DNA of 64,000 bases, taken from assembly GCF_030818895.1 (NCBI RefSeq), contig NZ_JAUTBA010000001.1:4092001-4156000 (forward strand). Direction: 5' to 3'. Source of the stretch: Sphingobacterium zeae (GTDB lineage: Bacteria; Bacteroidota; Bacteroidia; Sphingobacteriales; Sphingobacteriaceae). Every line of letters begins with the position of its first letter. Within the stretch, counting starts at the first letter, position 1. The notes under the pieces were generated by a model that did no database searches, was not told the DNA's origin, and saw only the letters and a program-made list of their open reading frames with translations. The position numbers and the translations under genes were made by a program. This document shows, piece by piece, positions 9,325 to 17,848 of this stretch.

Positions 9325-9540
9325 AGACTTTTTTTATAGTTTATGAAAGCAAGGCCATATTGATTGATAGCCCCCTGTGTAAAATTAACAGCTATGGCCA
9401 AAAAAAAGTTTGAAAATAAAATGGATTATCGCTATAATCAGAAACTTTTTCACTTCTCAAAAAAGTGCATGTTAAAAATCGTTAAACAGTGGGTTCGATA
9501 CAAAGTGTTGGCATCTTTGTTGAATAAAAGATAGTAGTTT

Positions 9541-9612
9541 CATAAAGTTAGGTTAATAATTTAGTTAGTTTATAAAAAACCTGTTAGTATCCCCGCTAAC
9601 AGGTTTTTTATT
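9541..9612 (+). ncRNA. candidate small RNA, module copy 1
   Basis: Starts with CATAAAGTTAGGTTAATAAT and continues TTAGTTAG, then a perfect 14-bp hairpin (9574-9587 with 9596-9609) with loop TATCCCCG and a T-tract in the 3' arm, the form of an intrinsic terminator. The stem sequence differs from copies 2 and 3 while the CCCCGC loop and the 5' box are kept, which suggests a conserved RNA rather than a mere repeat. Upstream, TTGGCAT (9508) and TTGAA (9520) give GG-N10-GA spacing, close to a sigma-54 -24/-12 element. Transcription has not been shown. Confidence 0.55.
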
Positions 9613-9747
9613 TGTAGAAAGAGATCTCATAGAAAGTGTGATTGTTTTTTGAATTCCCCTCTCAATTATTAAAAAATGTTAAAATTTGAAATAACTGATA
9701 TGAAATGGAAACATTTTTTGAAGATACTACGTTATATAAGTACTTTT

Positions 9748-9812
9748 CATAAATTTAGGTTAATAATTGGTTAGGAAAACTCCTGTTGCTCCCAGCTTCA
9801 GGAGTTTCTATT
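9748..9812 (+). ncRNA. candidate small RNA, module copy 2
   Basis: Contains CATAAA followed directly by the 19-base box TAGGTTAATAATTGGTTAG after TT, then a hairpin of 9 bp (9777-9785 with 9799-9807) whose loop holds CTCCCAGCTT, and a T-rich end. Upstream, TTTG at 9717-9720 and TACTTTTC at 9741-9748 (20-nt spacer) resemble the Bacteroidota housekeeping promoter with one mismatch. No sigma-54-like element is visible for this copy. Confidence 0.5.
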
Positions 9813-9962
9813 TTATCCGTTTATTAAAAATGACAAAAGACAGCACATATCGAGGCAGTCAGGTTTCTTAATTTATTTTCAATATGTCACATTTTGAACT
9901 GCGAATATCATCACATAAAGAAAATCCCTTTTTGGCACAGCCTTTGTATTGTTTTAAGCATT

Positions 9963-10031
9963 CATAAATTTAGGTTAATAATTGGTTAGTTAGAAACACT
10001 TGAAGTTCCCCGCTTCAAGTGTTTTTTTTGA
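9963..10031 (+). ncRNA. candidate small RNA, module copy 3
   Basis: Has the same CATAAATT plus TAGGTTAATAATTGGTTAG box as copy 2, followed by a perfect 12-bp hairpin (9994-10005 with 10013-10024), loop TTCCCCG and a run of T. A sigma-54-like TTTGGCACAGCCTTTGTA lies at 9931-9948 (GG-N10-GT), placing a predicted start a few bases before the conserved box, as in copy 1. The terminator may also protect the convergent dehydrogenase gene. Confidence 0.55.
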
Positions 10032-10072
10032 TAGTCGTACACTAAATAGTATAGAAAACCATCGGATTGTAT

Positions 10073-11320
10073 TCAGTTGACCGTTTCCACCAATTGCTTC
10101 AGAGCAATTTCGTAGGCTCTTGACGAAATATGAGTATTTTGCGGAGAAACTGCATTGATTTTTTTGAGCGCTTCAAAAATCACTTTAGAGACATCCGAAA
10201 AAATTGCATCATCACTAATTTCGATATTGCGTTGCATTAAATAGGCAAACACTCTCGCCATGCCACAATTGGCAATGAAGTCTGGAATAACTGCTACATG
10301 CTGGTCTGCAAATTCCATGACAGGCCCATAAAATATTTCCTGATCTGCAAATGGGACGTTTGCACCGGAAGCAATTAGCTCAAGCCCATGACTGATCAGA
10401 TGTTGGATCTGATCTTTTGAAACTAACCGGGACGCCGCTGCCGGCACAAAAATATCGGTTTTTAAGTTCCATATTTCTTTCTGTATCTGATCAAAAGGAA
10501 TGATATCCGGTGAGTAGAGTTCATTGCCTTTTCGCTCCAGAAATAAACGTGTAATATCGTATTCATTAAATCCTTCCGAATTGATCAGCCCACCAGCACG
10601 ATCGATTATTCCGACGATTTTAACCCCTAGTTTAGACAGATAAAATGCTGCTGCAGCAGCTACATTTCCCCAACCCTGAATCACCGCACGTTTTCCAGCA
10701 CAATGCGATCCAAAGAGCTTGTAGTAGTGGCGAATTGACTCTGACACGCCGTAACCAGTGATCATATCTGCCACTTTGTACTTTCGTTTCAGATCTGGAC
10801 TGTAGGAACTATCCTCCAATACTTTGGAAACACCATATCGCAATTGTCCAATTTGATGAATGCGATTGCTTTCATTCACCTTAAAGTGTCCATTCAAAAT
10901 TCCTTCTTGGGGGTGCCACAGGCCATATTCTTCCGTCAGTGGAATAACATCATGAATTTCGTCTATATTCAAATCTCCGCCCGTCCCATAATAGTTTTTT
11001 AGCAGCGGTGTGACAACCTTAAACCAACGTTCTAACACTTCATTTTTCCTGGGGTCATGCGGATCGAAATCAATCCCAGATTTTGCGCCCCCAATTGCGG
11101 GTCCCGATACCGTAAACTTGACCTCCATTGTTTTTGCCAAAGATTCTACCTCATGCCTATCCAATCCAGACCGCATCCTTGTTCCACCACCAGCAGCCCC
11201 CCCACGCAAAGAATTGATCACAATCCACCCTCTTGCATCCGTTTCGCTATCCTTCCATTCGAAAACAATTTCCGGGCTTTTATGCTCAAACGCCCGTAAT
11301 AACTCTTTCATCCCTTCCAT
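10073..11320 (-). CDS. Glu/Leu/Phe/Val dehydrogenase family amino-acid dehydrogenase
   Basis: About 415 residues from the ATG at 11320, 4 nt after the hppD stop; the frame also has an upstream GTG at 11353 that would overlap hppD by 29 nt. Substrate-domain signatures: GGAAGGGTRMRSG, KFTVSGPAIGGAKSGID (with the catalytic-region lysine) and GTGGDLN. The NAD-binding segment is AVIQGWGNVAAAAAFYLS. It is third in an operon with hmgA and hppD, so it may oxidatively deaminate tyrosine or phenylalanine to supply hydroxyphenylpyruvate, a role otherwise filled by an aminotransferase that is missing here. Family certain, substrate inferred. Confidence 0.85.
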   Translation of the reverse strand: MEGMKELLRAFEHKSPEIVFEWKDSETDARGWIVINSLRGGAAGGGTRMRSGLDRHEVESLAKTMEVKFTVSGPAIGGAKSGIDFDPHDPRKNEVLERWFKVVTPLLKNYYGTGGDLNIDEIHDVIPLTEEYGLWHPQEGILNGHFKVNESNRIHQIGQLRYGVSKVLEDSSYSPDLKRKYKVADMITGYGVSESIRHYYKLFGSHCAGKRAVIQGWGNVAAAAAFYLSKLGVKIVGIIDRAGGLINSEGFNEYDITRLFLERKGNELYSPDIIPFDQIQKEIWNLKTDIFVPAAASRLVSKDQIQHLISHGLELIASGANVPFADQEIFYGPVMEFADQHVAVIPDFIANCGMARVFAYLMQRNIEISDDAIFSDVSKVIFEALKKINAVSPQNTHISSRAYEIALKQLVETVN

Positions 11321-11324
11321 ACTA

Positions 11325-12452
11325 CTATAAATTTCCTCGGCGTTCCTGTTCACGTTCTATCGCTTCAAAAAGGGCCTTAAAATTTCCTGCCCCAAAGCTT
11401 TGTGCCCCTTTTCGCTGGATGATCTCATAAAATAAAGTTGGTCTATCCTCTACAGGCTTTGTAAAAATCTGCAGCAAATACCCCTCTTCGTCACGATCTA
11501 CCAGAATTCCGAGTTCTTGAATGATCCGTATTTCTTCATCAATTTTTCCAACTCGCTTGGGCAACATGTCATAATATGCTTCGGGCGGAGCACCCAAAAA
11601 CTCTACTCCTCTTGCTTTAAGTGCTTTCACCGTAGCAACAATATCTTTCGTTGCCAACGCCGCATGCTGTACACCTTCTCCCTCATAAAACTCAAGGTAT
11701 TCTTCAATCTGCGACTTCTTTTTTCCTTCCGCAGGCTCGTTAATCGGGAACTTGACATAGCCATTTCCATTGCTCATCACTTTACTCATTAGCGCGGAAT
11801 ACTCGGTATTGATCTGCTTGTCATCGAATGACAGGATGTTAACAAAACCCATGACATCATGGTACCATTTCACTGTTTCGTTCATCTTATTCCAGCCGAC
11901 ATTACCAACACAATGGTCGACATAAAGCAAACCTGTTTCGCTTGGATTGTAATCACTTTCCCATTTTTCATATCCCGGCATAAATGGACCGGAATAATTC
12001 CGCCGTTCGACAAATAGATGGACTGTTTCGCCGTAAGTATAGATACCGGCAGTCCAGACTTCCCCGTTTTCATCCTTCAGAAACTGTGGTTCCTGATATA
12101 CCTTTGCTCCTCTTTTTGTTGTTTCTTCAAACGATTTTCGGGCATCATCAACCCAGAGCGCTAATATTTTAACACCATCACCATGTTTCTTTACATGTTC
12201 TGCGACGGGATGATCAGATTTCAGCGCCGTGGTAAGCACCAAACGTATTTTATTCTGTTTGAGCACATAGGATACCCGATCTCGAACTCCTGTTTCAGGT
12301 CCGGCATAAGCATCCGACTGGAAGCCAAACGCTGTCTTGTAGTAATGCGCCGCTTGCTTCGCATTACCAACATAAAATTCAATATAATCGGTCCCATTGA
12401 TAGGTAGAAAATCTTGCGCTTGGGCAATCTTTTCTGCAAATGTATTTGCCAT
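11325..12452 (-). CDS. hppD: 4-hydroxyphenylpyruvate dioxygenase
   Basis: A 375-residue vicinal-oxygen-chelate enzyme that converts 4-hydroxyphenylpyruvate to homogentisate. It shows two VOC halves: the N-terminal GTDYIEFYVGNAKQAA...FGFQ and the catalytic C-terminal half with VDHCVGNV (first His ligand), GVQHAALAT (second His) and YLLQIFTKP...LFYEIIQRKG (Glu ligand). The C-terminal GAGNFKALFEAIEREQ helix is typical. ATG at 12452. It lies 33 nt downstream of hmgA and is followed closely by the dehydrogenase. Confidence 0.96.
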   Translation of the reverse strand: MANTFAEKIAQAQDFLPINGTDYIEFYVGNAKQAAHYYKTAFGFQSDAYAGPETGVRDRVSYVLKQNKIRLVLTTALKSDHPVAEHVKKHGDGVKILALWVDDARKSFEETTKRGAKVYQEPQFLKDENGEVWTAGIYTYGETVHLFVERRNYSGPFMPGYEKWESDYNPSETGLLYVDHCVGNVGWNKMNETVKWYHDVMGFVNILSFDDKQINTEYSALMSKVMSNGNGYVKFPINEPAEGKKKSQIEEYLEFYEGEGVQHAALATKDIVATVKALKARGVEFLGAPPEAYYDMLPKRVGKIDEEIRIIQELGILVDRDEEGYLLQIFTKPVEDRPTLFYEIIQRKGAQSFGAGNFKALFEAIEREQERRGNL

Positions 12453-12485
12453 AATTTATATAAAGGTTACTCTTCTTTTATTAAT

Positions 12486-13643
12486 CTAACTCATCCAAGA
12501 CTTATAATAATCTGGATCTTCTATATTGAGCGCTTCTTCTGTCAGCATCAATGGTCGAAAAGGATCGATCATCACAGCCAGCTCTTCGGTTTTAACCTGT
12601 CCGATGCTTTTTTCCACTGTCCCTGGATGAGGCCCATGAGGTATACCGCCGGGATGCAGGGTAATCTGTCCTCTTTCAACCGACTTTCTGCTCATAAAAT
12701 CGCCATCGACGTAGTACAGGACTTCATCCGAATCTACATTGCTGTGATTATACGGTGCAGGAATCGAATCGGGATGATAATCATACAGCCGTGGACAAAA
12801 GCTACACAGTACAAAGTTGTCAGTCTCAAAGGTCTGGTGGACAGGTGGCGGCTGATGTAGTTTACCCGTTATTGGCATAAAATCATGGATCGAAAAGGCC
12901 CAGGGAAAATGATAGCCGTCCCAGCCAATAAAATCAAACGGATGACTTCCGTAGACATATGGATAAATCATCCCCTGTTTCTTGATTTTCACTTCGAAAT
13001 CACCCAATTCATCAAAGGTTTCCAAATTTTGAGGTACCCGAATATCGCGTTCAAAAAAGGGAGCGTGCTCCATCAATTGACCAAATTCATTGCGATACCG
13101 TTTTGGTGTACGCACGGGAGAAAACGATTCAACGATAAACAACCGGTTATCTTTCTGCTCAAATTCCATTTGATAAATCGTTCCCCGGGGAATAACTAAA
13201 TAATCACCATATCTAAATGGGATATTTCCATATCCAGTTTTTAATCTTCCGCTCCCCTGATGAATAAAAACAATCTCATCTGCCTGACTATTTTTATAGA
13301 AATAGTCATCCATGGACCGACGAGGAGCTGCCAAGGATATGTGCAGGTCCTGATTAACCAGCACGGGCGTTCGGCTTTCGAGATAATCTTCTTTGGCCTG
13401 AACCTGAAACCCTTTTAAGCTGGTATGCTTAAGATGTTTATCCCGTGCAATCTTCGGCGATATATCGTAAGGCTCCCTGATCTGCTTGACCAATGTAGGC
13501 GGGTGGCAATGATACACCAAAGAATAAAGACTGGAAAATCCATGGGTGGATACGAGTTCCTCAGCATAAAGCGTATTATCGGGCTTTCTAAAAACAGTAT
13601 GTCGCTGCATTGGAATTTGCCCTTGTTTTACATAAAATGGCAT
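12486..13643 (-). CDS. hmgA: homogentisate 1,2-dioxygenase
   Basis: A 385-residue cupin dioxygenase that opens the homogentisate ring to maleylacetoacetate. Iron-site segments are visible: YNHSNVDSDEVLYYVDG (His and Glu region) and LHPGGIPHGPHPG (His region), with the upstream GYGNIPFRYGDYLVIPRGT jelly-roll motif and the FDFIGWDGYHFPWAFSI block. Shorter than proteobacterial HmgA (about 430) but normal for Bacteroidota. First gene of the hmgA-hppD-dehydrogenase operon, divergent from fah. Confidence 0.94.
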   Translation of the reverse strand: MPFYVKQGQIPMQRHTVFRKPDNTLYAEELVSTHGFSSLYSLVYHCHPPTLVKQIREPYDISPKIARDKHLKHTSLKGFQVQAKEDYLESRTPVLVNQDLHISLAAPRRSMDDYFYKNSQADEIVFIHQGSGRLKTGYGNIPFRYGDYLVIPRGTIYQMEFEQKDNRLFIVESFSPVRTPKRYRNEFGQLMEHAPFFERDIRVPQNLETFDELGDFEVKIKKQGMIYPYVYGSHPFDFIGWDGYHFPWAFSIHDFMPITGKLHQPPPVHQTFETDNFVLCSFCPRLYDYHPDSIPAPYNHSNVDSDEVLYYVDGDFMSRKSVERGQITLHPGGIPHGPHPGTVEKSIGQVKTEELAVMIDPFRPLMLTEEALNIEDPDYYKSWMS

Positions 13644-13958
13644 AATTCTACGATTTAAACGGTTATAAAATTAATTGAATATCAAAGTACCAATAGAACT
13701 ATTGGCAAGTGCATGAGAGAAGGTTAGTATTGTGCAAAAACGATATCAGCTAGAATTGCTCTATTAAAAGCAATATAGGGCATGGAGAACGCAAAGCGAT
13801 GTACGCCACGATTGATCATTTTTTATAGTTTATAATGCTTTAATAAAGGTAAGATTATTTTTCTATTTTCAAGAGAAGAAATATTTTTTTCAAATCTTAT
13901 ACAATATATTTGTGTCAAATGCTATCAACATTGAATAACCAAATAGAACACGCTATAT
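13644..13958. promoter_or_regulatory. divergent promoter region, hmgA / fumarylacetoacetase
   Basis: This 315-nt gap separates the two halves of the tyrosine catabolism cluster. On the plus strand an exact -7 box TATATTTG lies at 13905-13912, about 46 nt before the fah ATG; its -33 region is only T-rich. On the minus strand TACTTTG (13683-13689) lies about 40 nt before hmgA but lacks one spacer base. No operator palindrome was obvious. Confidence 0.5.
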
Positions 13959-14933
13959 ATGAGAATTGTCACCAGCATTAGGGGGGGTCAGGAGGAATTG
14001 GGGATTGTCATAAACGACCGATTTTATCCTTGCTCAGCAATCGATCAAACCCTTCCCAAAACTATGTCTGATTTTCTAAAAGGTGGAGAAAAAGCCATGG
14101 GTAAGCTCCAGGAATTTGAGCGCGCTCTAGCCCGGGGAACGATCGAAAGACCTTATCATCCGTTACAGGACACACAGCTTATCGCTCCGGTACCTCATCC
14201 AGCCTCTTTTCGTGATGCCTACGCATTTCGTCAGCATGTGGAAACATCAAGAAGAAACCGCGGACTCGAAATGATCCCCGAATTTGATAAATTTCCTGTT
14301 TTCTATTTTTCAAATCATCAGGCAATACAAGGTCCGGGGCCTATTCACTGCATGCCCTTACATTTAGATCAACTTGACTTCGAACTTGAGATCGCTATCG
14401 TCATCAATAAGCCGGGAATCAACATTCCTGCGGCCAAGGCAGATGAGTATATTGCCGGATTCATGATCATGAATGATTTTAGTGCAAGAAAACTGCAGAT
14501 GGAAGAGATGAAATTGAGTTTAGGACCCGCCAAAGGCAAAGATTTTGCAACCGCAATTGGACCTTGGTTAGTTACAAAAGATGAATTGGAGCCTTATAAA
14601 ATTCAACCAGCCGAAGGGCATATTGGCAATTGTTATGATCTCAATATGACGTGTAAAGTAAACGGCAGACAGGTTTCAGCGGGTAATTTTGCGAGCATGC
14701 ACTGGACTTTTGCAGAAATTATTGAGCGGGTTTCTTATGGTGTACAGATCTTCCCCGGTGATGTGATCGGTTCAGGTACTGTTGGAACAGGTTGCTTTCT
14801 CGAACTCAATGGCACTGCACGCATAGCGAATCCTAACCACGAAGATCAATGGCTTAAACTTGGCGATGAGATTGAATTGGAGATCACCGCACTCGGAAAA
14901 CTTTCCAATTCTATTGCTTTAAACCATCCATAA
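13959..14933 (+). CDS. fumarylacetoacetate hydrolase family protein
   Basis: A 324-residue FAH-fold hydrolase. The family core is seen in DAYAFRQHVE, FYFSNHQAIQGPG, LDFELEIAIVI (metal-binding Glu pair), YIAGFMIMNDFSARKLQ, KGKDFATAIGPWLVT and GDVIGSGTVGTGC. In this cluster it most likely cleaves fumarylacetoacetate to fumarate and acetoacetate. No separate maleylacetoacetate isomerase gene is present in the window. It starts the plus-strand operon and is followed 11 nt later by the flavin reductase. Confidence 0.9.
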   Translation: MRIVTSIRGGQEELGIVINDRFYPCSAIDQTLPKTMSDFLKGGEKAMGKLQEFERALARGTIERPYHPLQDTQLIAPVPHPASFRDAYAFRQHVETSRRNRGLEMIPEFDKFPVFYFSNHQAIQGPGPIHCMPLHLDQLDFELEIAIVINKPGINIPAAKADEYIAGFMIMNDFSARKLQMEEMKLSLGPAKGKDFATAIGPWLVTKDELEPYKIQPAEGHIGNCYDLNMTCKVNGRQVSAGNFASMHWTFAEIIERVSYGVQIFPGDVIGSGTVGTGCFLELNGTARIANPNHEDQWLKLGDEIELEITALGKLSNSIALNHP

Positions 14934-14944
14934 ATCTAGCGAAT

Positions 14945-15841
14945 ATGAAGTCATCTTTCGAAACCATAACCTTTGAGTCTGTAACGGACAAAGCTATCAT
15001 CGATAATTTAATTAAATATGCTATTGCACCGCGTCCAATTTGTTTTGCAAGCACGATAGATTGCAATGGACAAGTCAACTTAAGTCCTTTTAGTTATTTC
15101 AACCTAATGTCGCATCAGCCGCCTATCTGTGTTTTCTCGCCGCTGCGGCGGATGCGTGATGGCAGTACCAAACATACGCTGGATAATGTACGGGAAGTTA
15201 AGGAAGTCGTCATCAATATTGTCAACTACGATATGGTGCAGCAGCAATCTCTTGCCAGCACCGAATATGGGAAGGAAATAAATGAATTCGATAAGTCGGG
15301 TTTTACTGCTGTCTCTTCTATTCATGTTGCGCCACCACGGGTAGCCGAATCTCCAGTCCAGCTGGAATGCCGGGTTAGAGAAATCGTCGCTTTAAGCGAT
15401 GAACCGGGGGCTGGTAATCTTGTTATTGCGGAGATCCTCTATATGCATATCCACAAACACCTATTGGGCAAAGATAATACCATCCAACAAAAAGATTTGG
15501 ACCTTGTGGCAAGGCTGGGTGGTGACTGGTACTGCCGCGTCACTGATGAAAACCTATTTATTGTACCGAAGCCCCTCCGTAGTCTGGGAATTGGCATAGA
15601 TCAACTTCCGGAAAAAATTAGATTTTCTACTGTACTGACCGGAAATCACCTTGGATTGTTGGCCAATGTCGAAACACTCCCCACATTAAAAGATATACAG
15701 CCAGCGGATAAGTACTTAAACTACCTCAAACTAAACTTTGAAGACAGCCCATCGAAATTCAGCCAGAAAGTTCACGAATATGCTGCACAGCTATTGGATG
15801 CAGGTCAGCTTGATAAAGCCTGGCAAATTTTATTAATGTGA
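14945..15841 (+). CDS. flavin reductase family protein (DIM6/NTAB)
   Basis: A 298-residue FMN-binding split-barrel protein: NLIKYAIAPRPICFASTID, VNLSPFSYFNLMSHQPPICVFSP and ENVREVKEVVINIVNYD-like blocks form the FMN pocket, and the middle reads LECRVREIVAL...GNLVIAEI. This gene is commonly located with fah, hmgA and hppD in Bacteroidota. Its role in tyrosine breakdown is not clear; it may supply reduced flavin or act as an oxidoreductase. The C-terminal 80 residues are an added helical domain. Confidence 0.85.
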   Translation: MKSSFETITFESVTDKAIIDNLIKYAIAPRPICFASTIDCNGQVNLSPFSYFNLMSHQPPICVFSPLRRMRDGSTKHTLDNVREVKEVVINIVNYDMVQQQSLASTEYGKEINEFDKSGFTAVSSIHVAPPRVAESPVQLECRVREIVALSDEPGAGNLVIAEILYMHIHKHLLGKDNTIQQKDLDLVARLGGDWYCRVTDENLFIVPKPLRSLGIGIDQLPEKIRFSTVLTGNHLGLLANVETLPTLKDIQPADKYLNYLKLNFEDSPSKFSQKVHEYAAQLLDAGQLDKAWQILLM

Positions 15842-15857
15842 TAGTATAAGTAAGCAC

Positions 15858-15899
15858 AAAAAAATAGGACTTTCAAACTTGTGGATAGTCCTATTTTTT
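15858..15899. terminator. bidirectional terminator between flavin reductase and phhA
   Basis: Stem AAAAAATAGGACT pairs with AGTCCTATTTTTT around a 15-nt loop. The A and T tracts on both sides fit use by both convergent genes. Confidence 0.85.
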
Positions 15900-15954
15900 G
15901 GAGCCTATTATATTGCTCCAAAGATTGATTTTAGACCTTTGGAAGAACTATTTT

Positions 15955-17715
15955 TCATTGATTATTTAAAAGAGCTTCCTCCTTTGCAACACGCAGCCCA
16001 TCATTAATCAGTTTTTTCAAATGTGGATATAGCGTAACAAATTCCAAAAGTCTCTTTTCTGCCAGATGATTTAACTCCCCTAAATCATTCGCCCAGGCGA
16101 TTTCAAATAACTCAACCAAACCTAACCAATGATCCCCATTTTCCGATCCCAGGAGATTGAAGATATCAAGCCAAGCTTTTTGATCAAACCCTTTGTCCCG
16201 CAAGTTGCGTATCGCAGCATGGATATTCACGAGCTTTACATCTTCGCTTTCGGTAGCCCTGGAAGATGAATCCTGATCCTGATGTTCCTCCAGGGCTTCA
16301 TAGGCATTTTTATCGGCAGCACCGGCAAAAACAGAGACAATTTCAGCCCCTACAGCCATATCATATATCCCCCATTCGGGTTTAAAATACACCTCTTTCC
16401 TATCGTTACGGTATACTTCACATGCCGTAAATAAAATCAAAACAATCTTGTCGAATTGCCGGACAATCCGTTGAACAGTTCCTGCGACGATAATCCCCGA
16501 ATCAAAGTTTAACAGACATTGCTGGCCTTCAACTATACCATATTGGATCAATGTTGCTGCATCAAAATCTTCTAGATCATGATCTGCACCTCTCAAACTT
16601 CCTACTGGAGAGCCAAATCCTTCGCTATGATAATCTATACCGTGTCCTTCGAGCTGTTTACCAGCGAATGCCAAAGCTGTAGGTCCCTGTGTCTGGATAT
16701 AGGAAAGATTTTGATCCGCGTTGGCTAATTTAAAGACTCCCGATACTTGCAGGCCAGAACTATACTGCACCGTGCACACAGCTCGGCAATCAATGGCTTT
16801 GTCAATGCTCTGTTTCCCTCCTACCCGAAATGCCATGGTATCAGCAAATTTATCCAACACAATTTTTAGATGTGCAAAATCTGGTGTAACAAATAGCTGC
16901 GGCTGTGGTTTGGTAATATCATACGCATATTCGATCGCATTTAAACCATACGGCAACTTAGGCACATCTTCTTGCATGCAGCTCGCGCTTTCTCCAATGG
17001 AAGACAGTAAACCAGCTCCGTAAATTTTGGGTGTATGCAAATCACCAATAAGTCCGTATTCTACTGTCCACCAATGCAACCTACTCAACAATGCCATCTC
17101 CGAGGGCTCGCCCATATTATCCTGAACGGTCTTCAAATTCTTTTCTGCAGCAGCCAACTCAACCGCCGTTGTTGTTCCATTTTCTTTCAAAATAGATAGG
17201 TAACGAATAGCTTCATAGAGTTCAAAATCTTTTCCCGAAGACAGTGCTTTTGTCCCGACCTCTCCAAAATATTGCAAGTATGCAGCATAATCTGGTTCAC
17301 CTATTATAGGCGCATGGCCAGAAGATTAGTGGATAATATCCGGCGCTGGTGTATATTCGATATGTTCCAATTGACGAATGTCTGCTGCAATAACCAGTAC
17401 GCGATGCGCCTGAAATTCCATAAAAGCAGCTGGCGGAATAAAACCATCCACTGTCACAGCACCCCAGCCAATCAATTTTAGACTATCGTTCATATCCTGC
17501 AGGTTTGGTATGGTCGCAATTGATAAACCTGCTTTCTTCAATCCAGGGATATAAGGGTAATGTGCTACATCTTTCAAAAAAGAATAATTCTGACGCATGA
17601 CATAACGCCACAAAGCCTGATCCAGCGCGGTATAACGTTCATAGCGCTGAGCTACCACATAGCGTTTCAAATGTTTGGGCAACCGCTCTAAAACAATGTT
17701 ATTGTATGTTTCCAT
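15955..17715 (-). pseudogene. phhA: phenylalanine 4-hydroxylase interrupted by an in-frame stop
   Basis: The ATG at 17715 opens a frame that ends after 129 codons at TAA (17326-17328), then continues in the same frame for 456 more codons to 15955. The combined product of about 586 positions matches the long Bacteroidota aromatic amino-acid hydroxylase. Before the stop the sequence reads PAPDIIH and after it SSGHAPIIG. The stop replaces the Glu of the iron motif H-E-x-x-G-H, and GAA to TAA needs one base change. The rest is conserved: HWWTVEYGL (third iron ligand, Glu219) and YGAGLLSSIGES. Either a real nonsense mutation abolishes the enzyme, or this is a sequencing error. The enzyme would turn phenylalanine into tyrosine and feed the adjacent pathway. 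Confidence 0.85.
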
Positions 17716-17848
17716 CTATAATTGGTATGAAAATAAAGTTTGAGACTTCTATATGAAGGTAGAAATTATTTGTGGTTCAAGAAAGAACCACTATGTCATT
17801 TTCTTGCTTTTCGCGAAATATTACAAAAGTATACCTTCACAAACCTTA
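17716..17848 (-). promoter_or_regulatory. phhA upstream region with promoter-like box and hairpin
   Basis: On the minus strand an exact -7 box TACTTTTG lies at 17831-17824, with TTG 22 nt upstream. Between it and the phhA ATG is a 7-bp hairpin, GTGGTTC with GAACCAC (17772-17791), without a T-tract. It suggests that phhA has its own promoter even though it follows tyrS in the same direction. Confidence 0.45.

Larger units (their letters stand above)
9325..10072. other. gene-free region holding three related small-RNA-like modules
   Basis: Nearly 750 bases without a credible ORF, between the start of the amidohydrolase and the end of the amino-acid dehydrogenase. The only structure I see is three copies of a module (described separately at 9541, 9748 and 9963) about 207 and 215 nt apart, each with a conserved box and a hairpin terminator. 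Sequence between the modules is AT-rich and not repeated. Confidence 0.7.

Noticed and set aside
9541..10031. Three evenly spaced repeats taken as a CRISPR array
   Set aside because: Only three copies, about 210 nt apart, each with its own terminator hairpin; no cas genes.
12414..12860. 148-codon ORF antisense to hmgA
   Set aside because: Covers conserved hmgA sequence on the other strand and has no family features.
17326..17328. TAA in phhA as a programmed recoding or readthrough site
   Set aside because: No recoding signal is visible, TAA is the least leaky stop, and the codon replaces a conserved catalytic-motif Glu by one base change.
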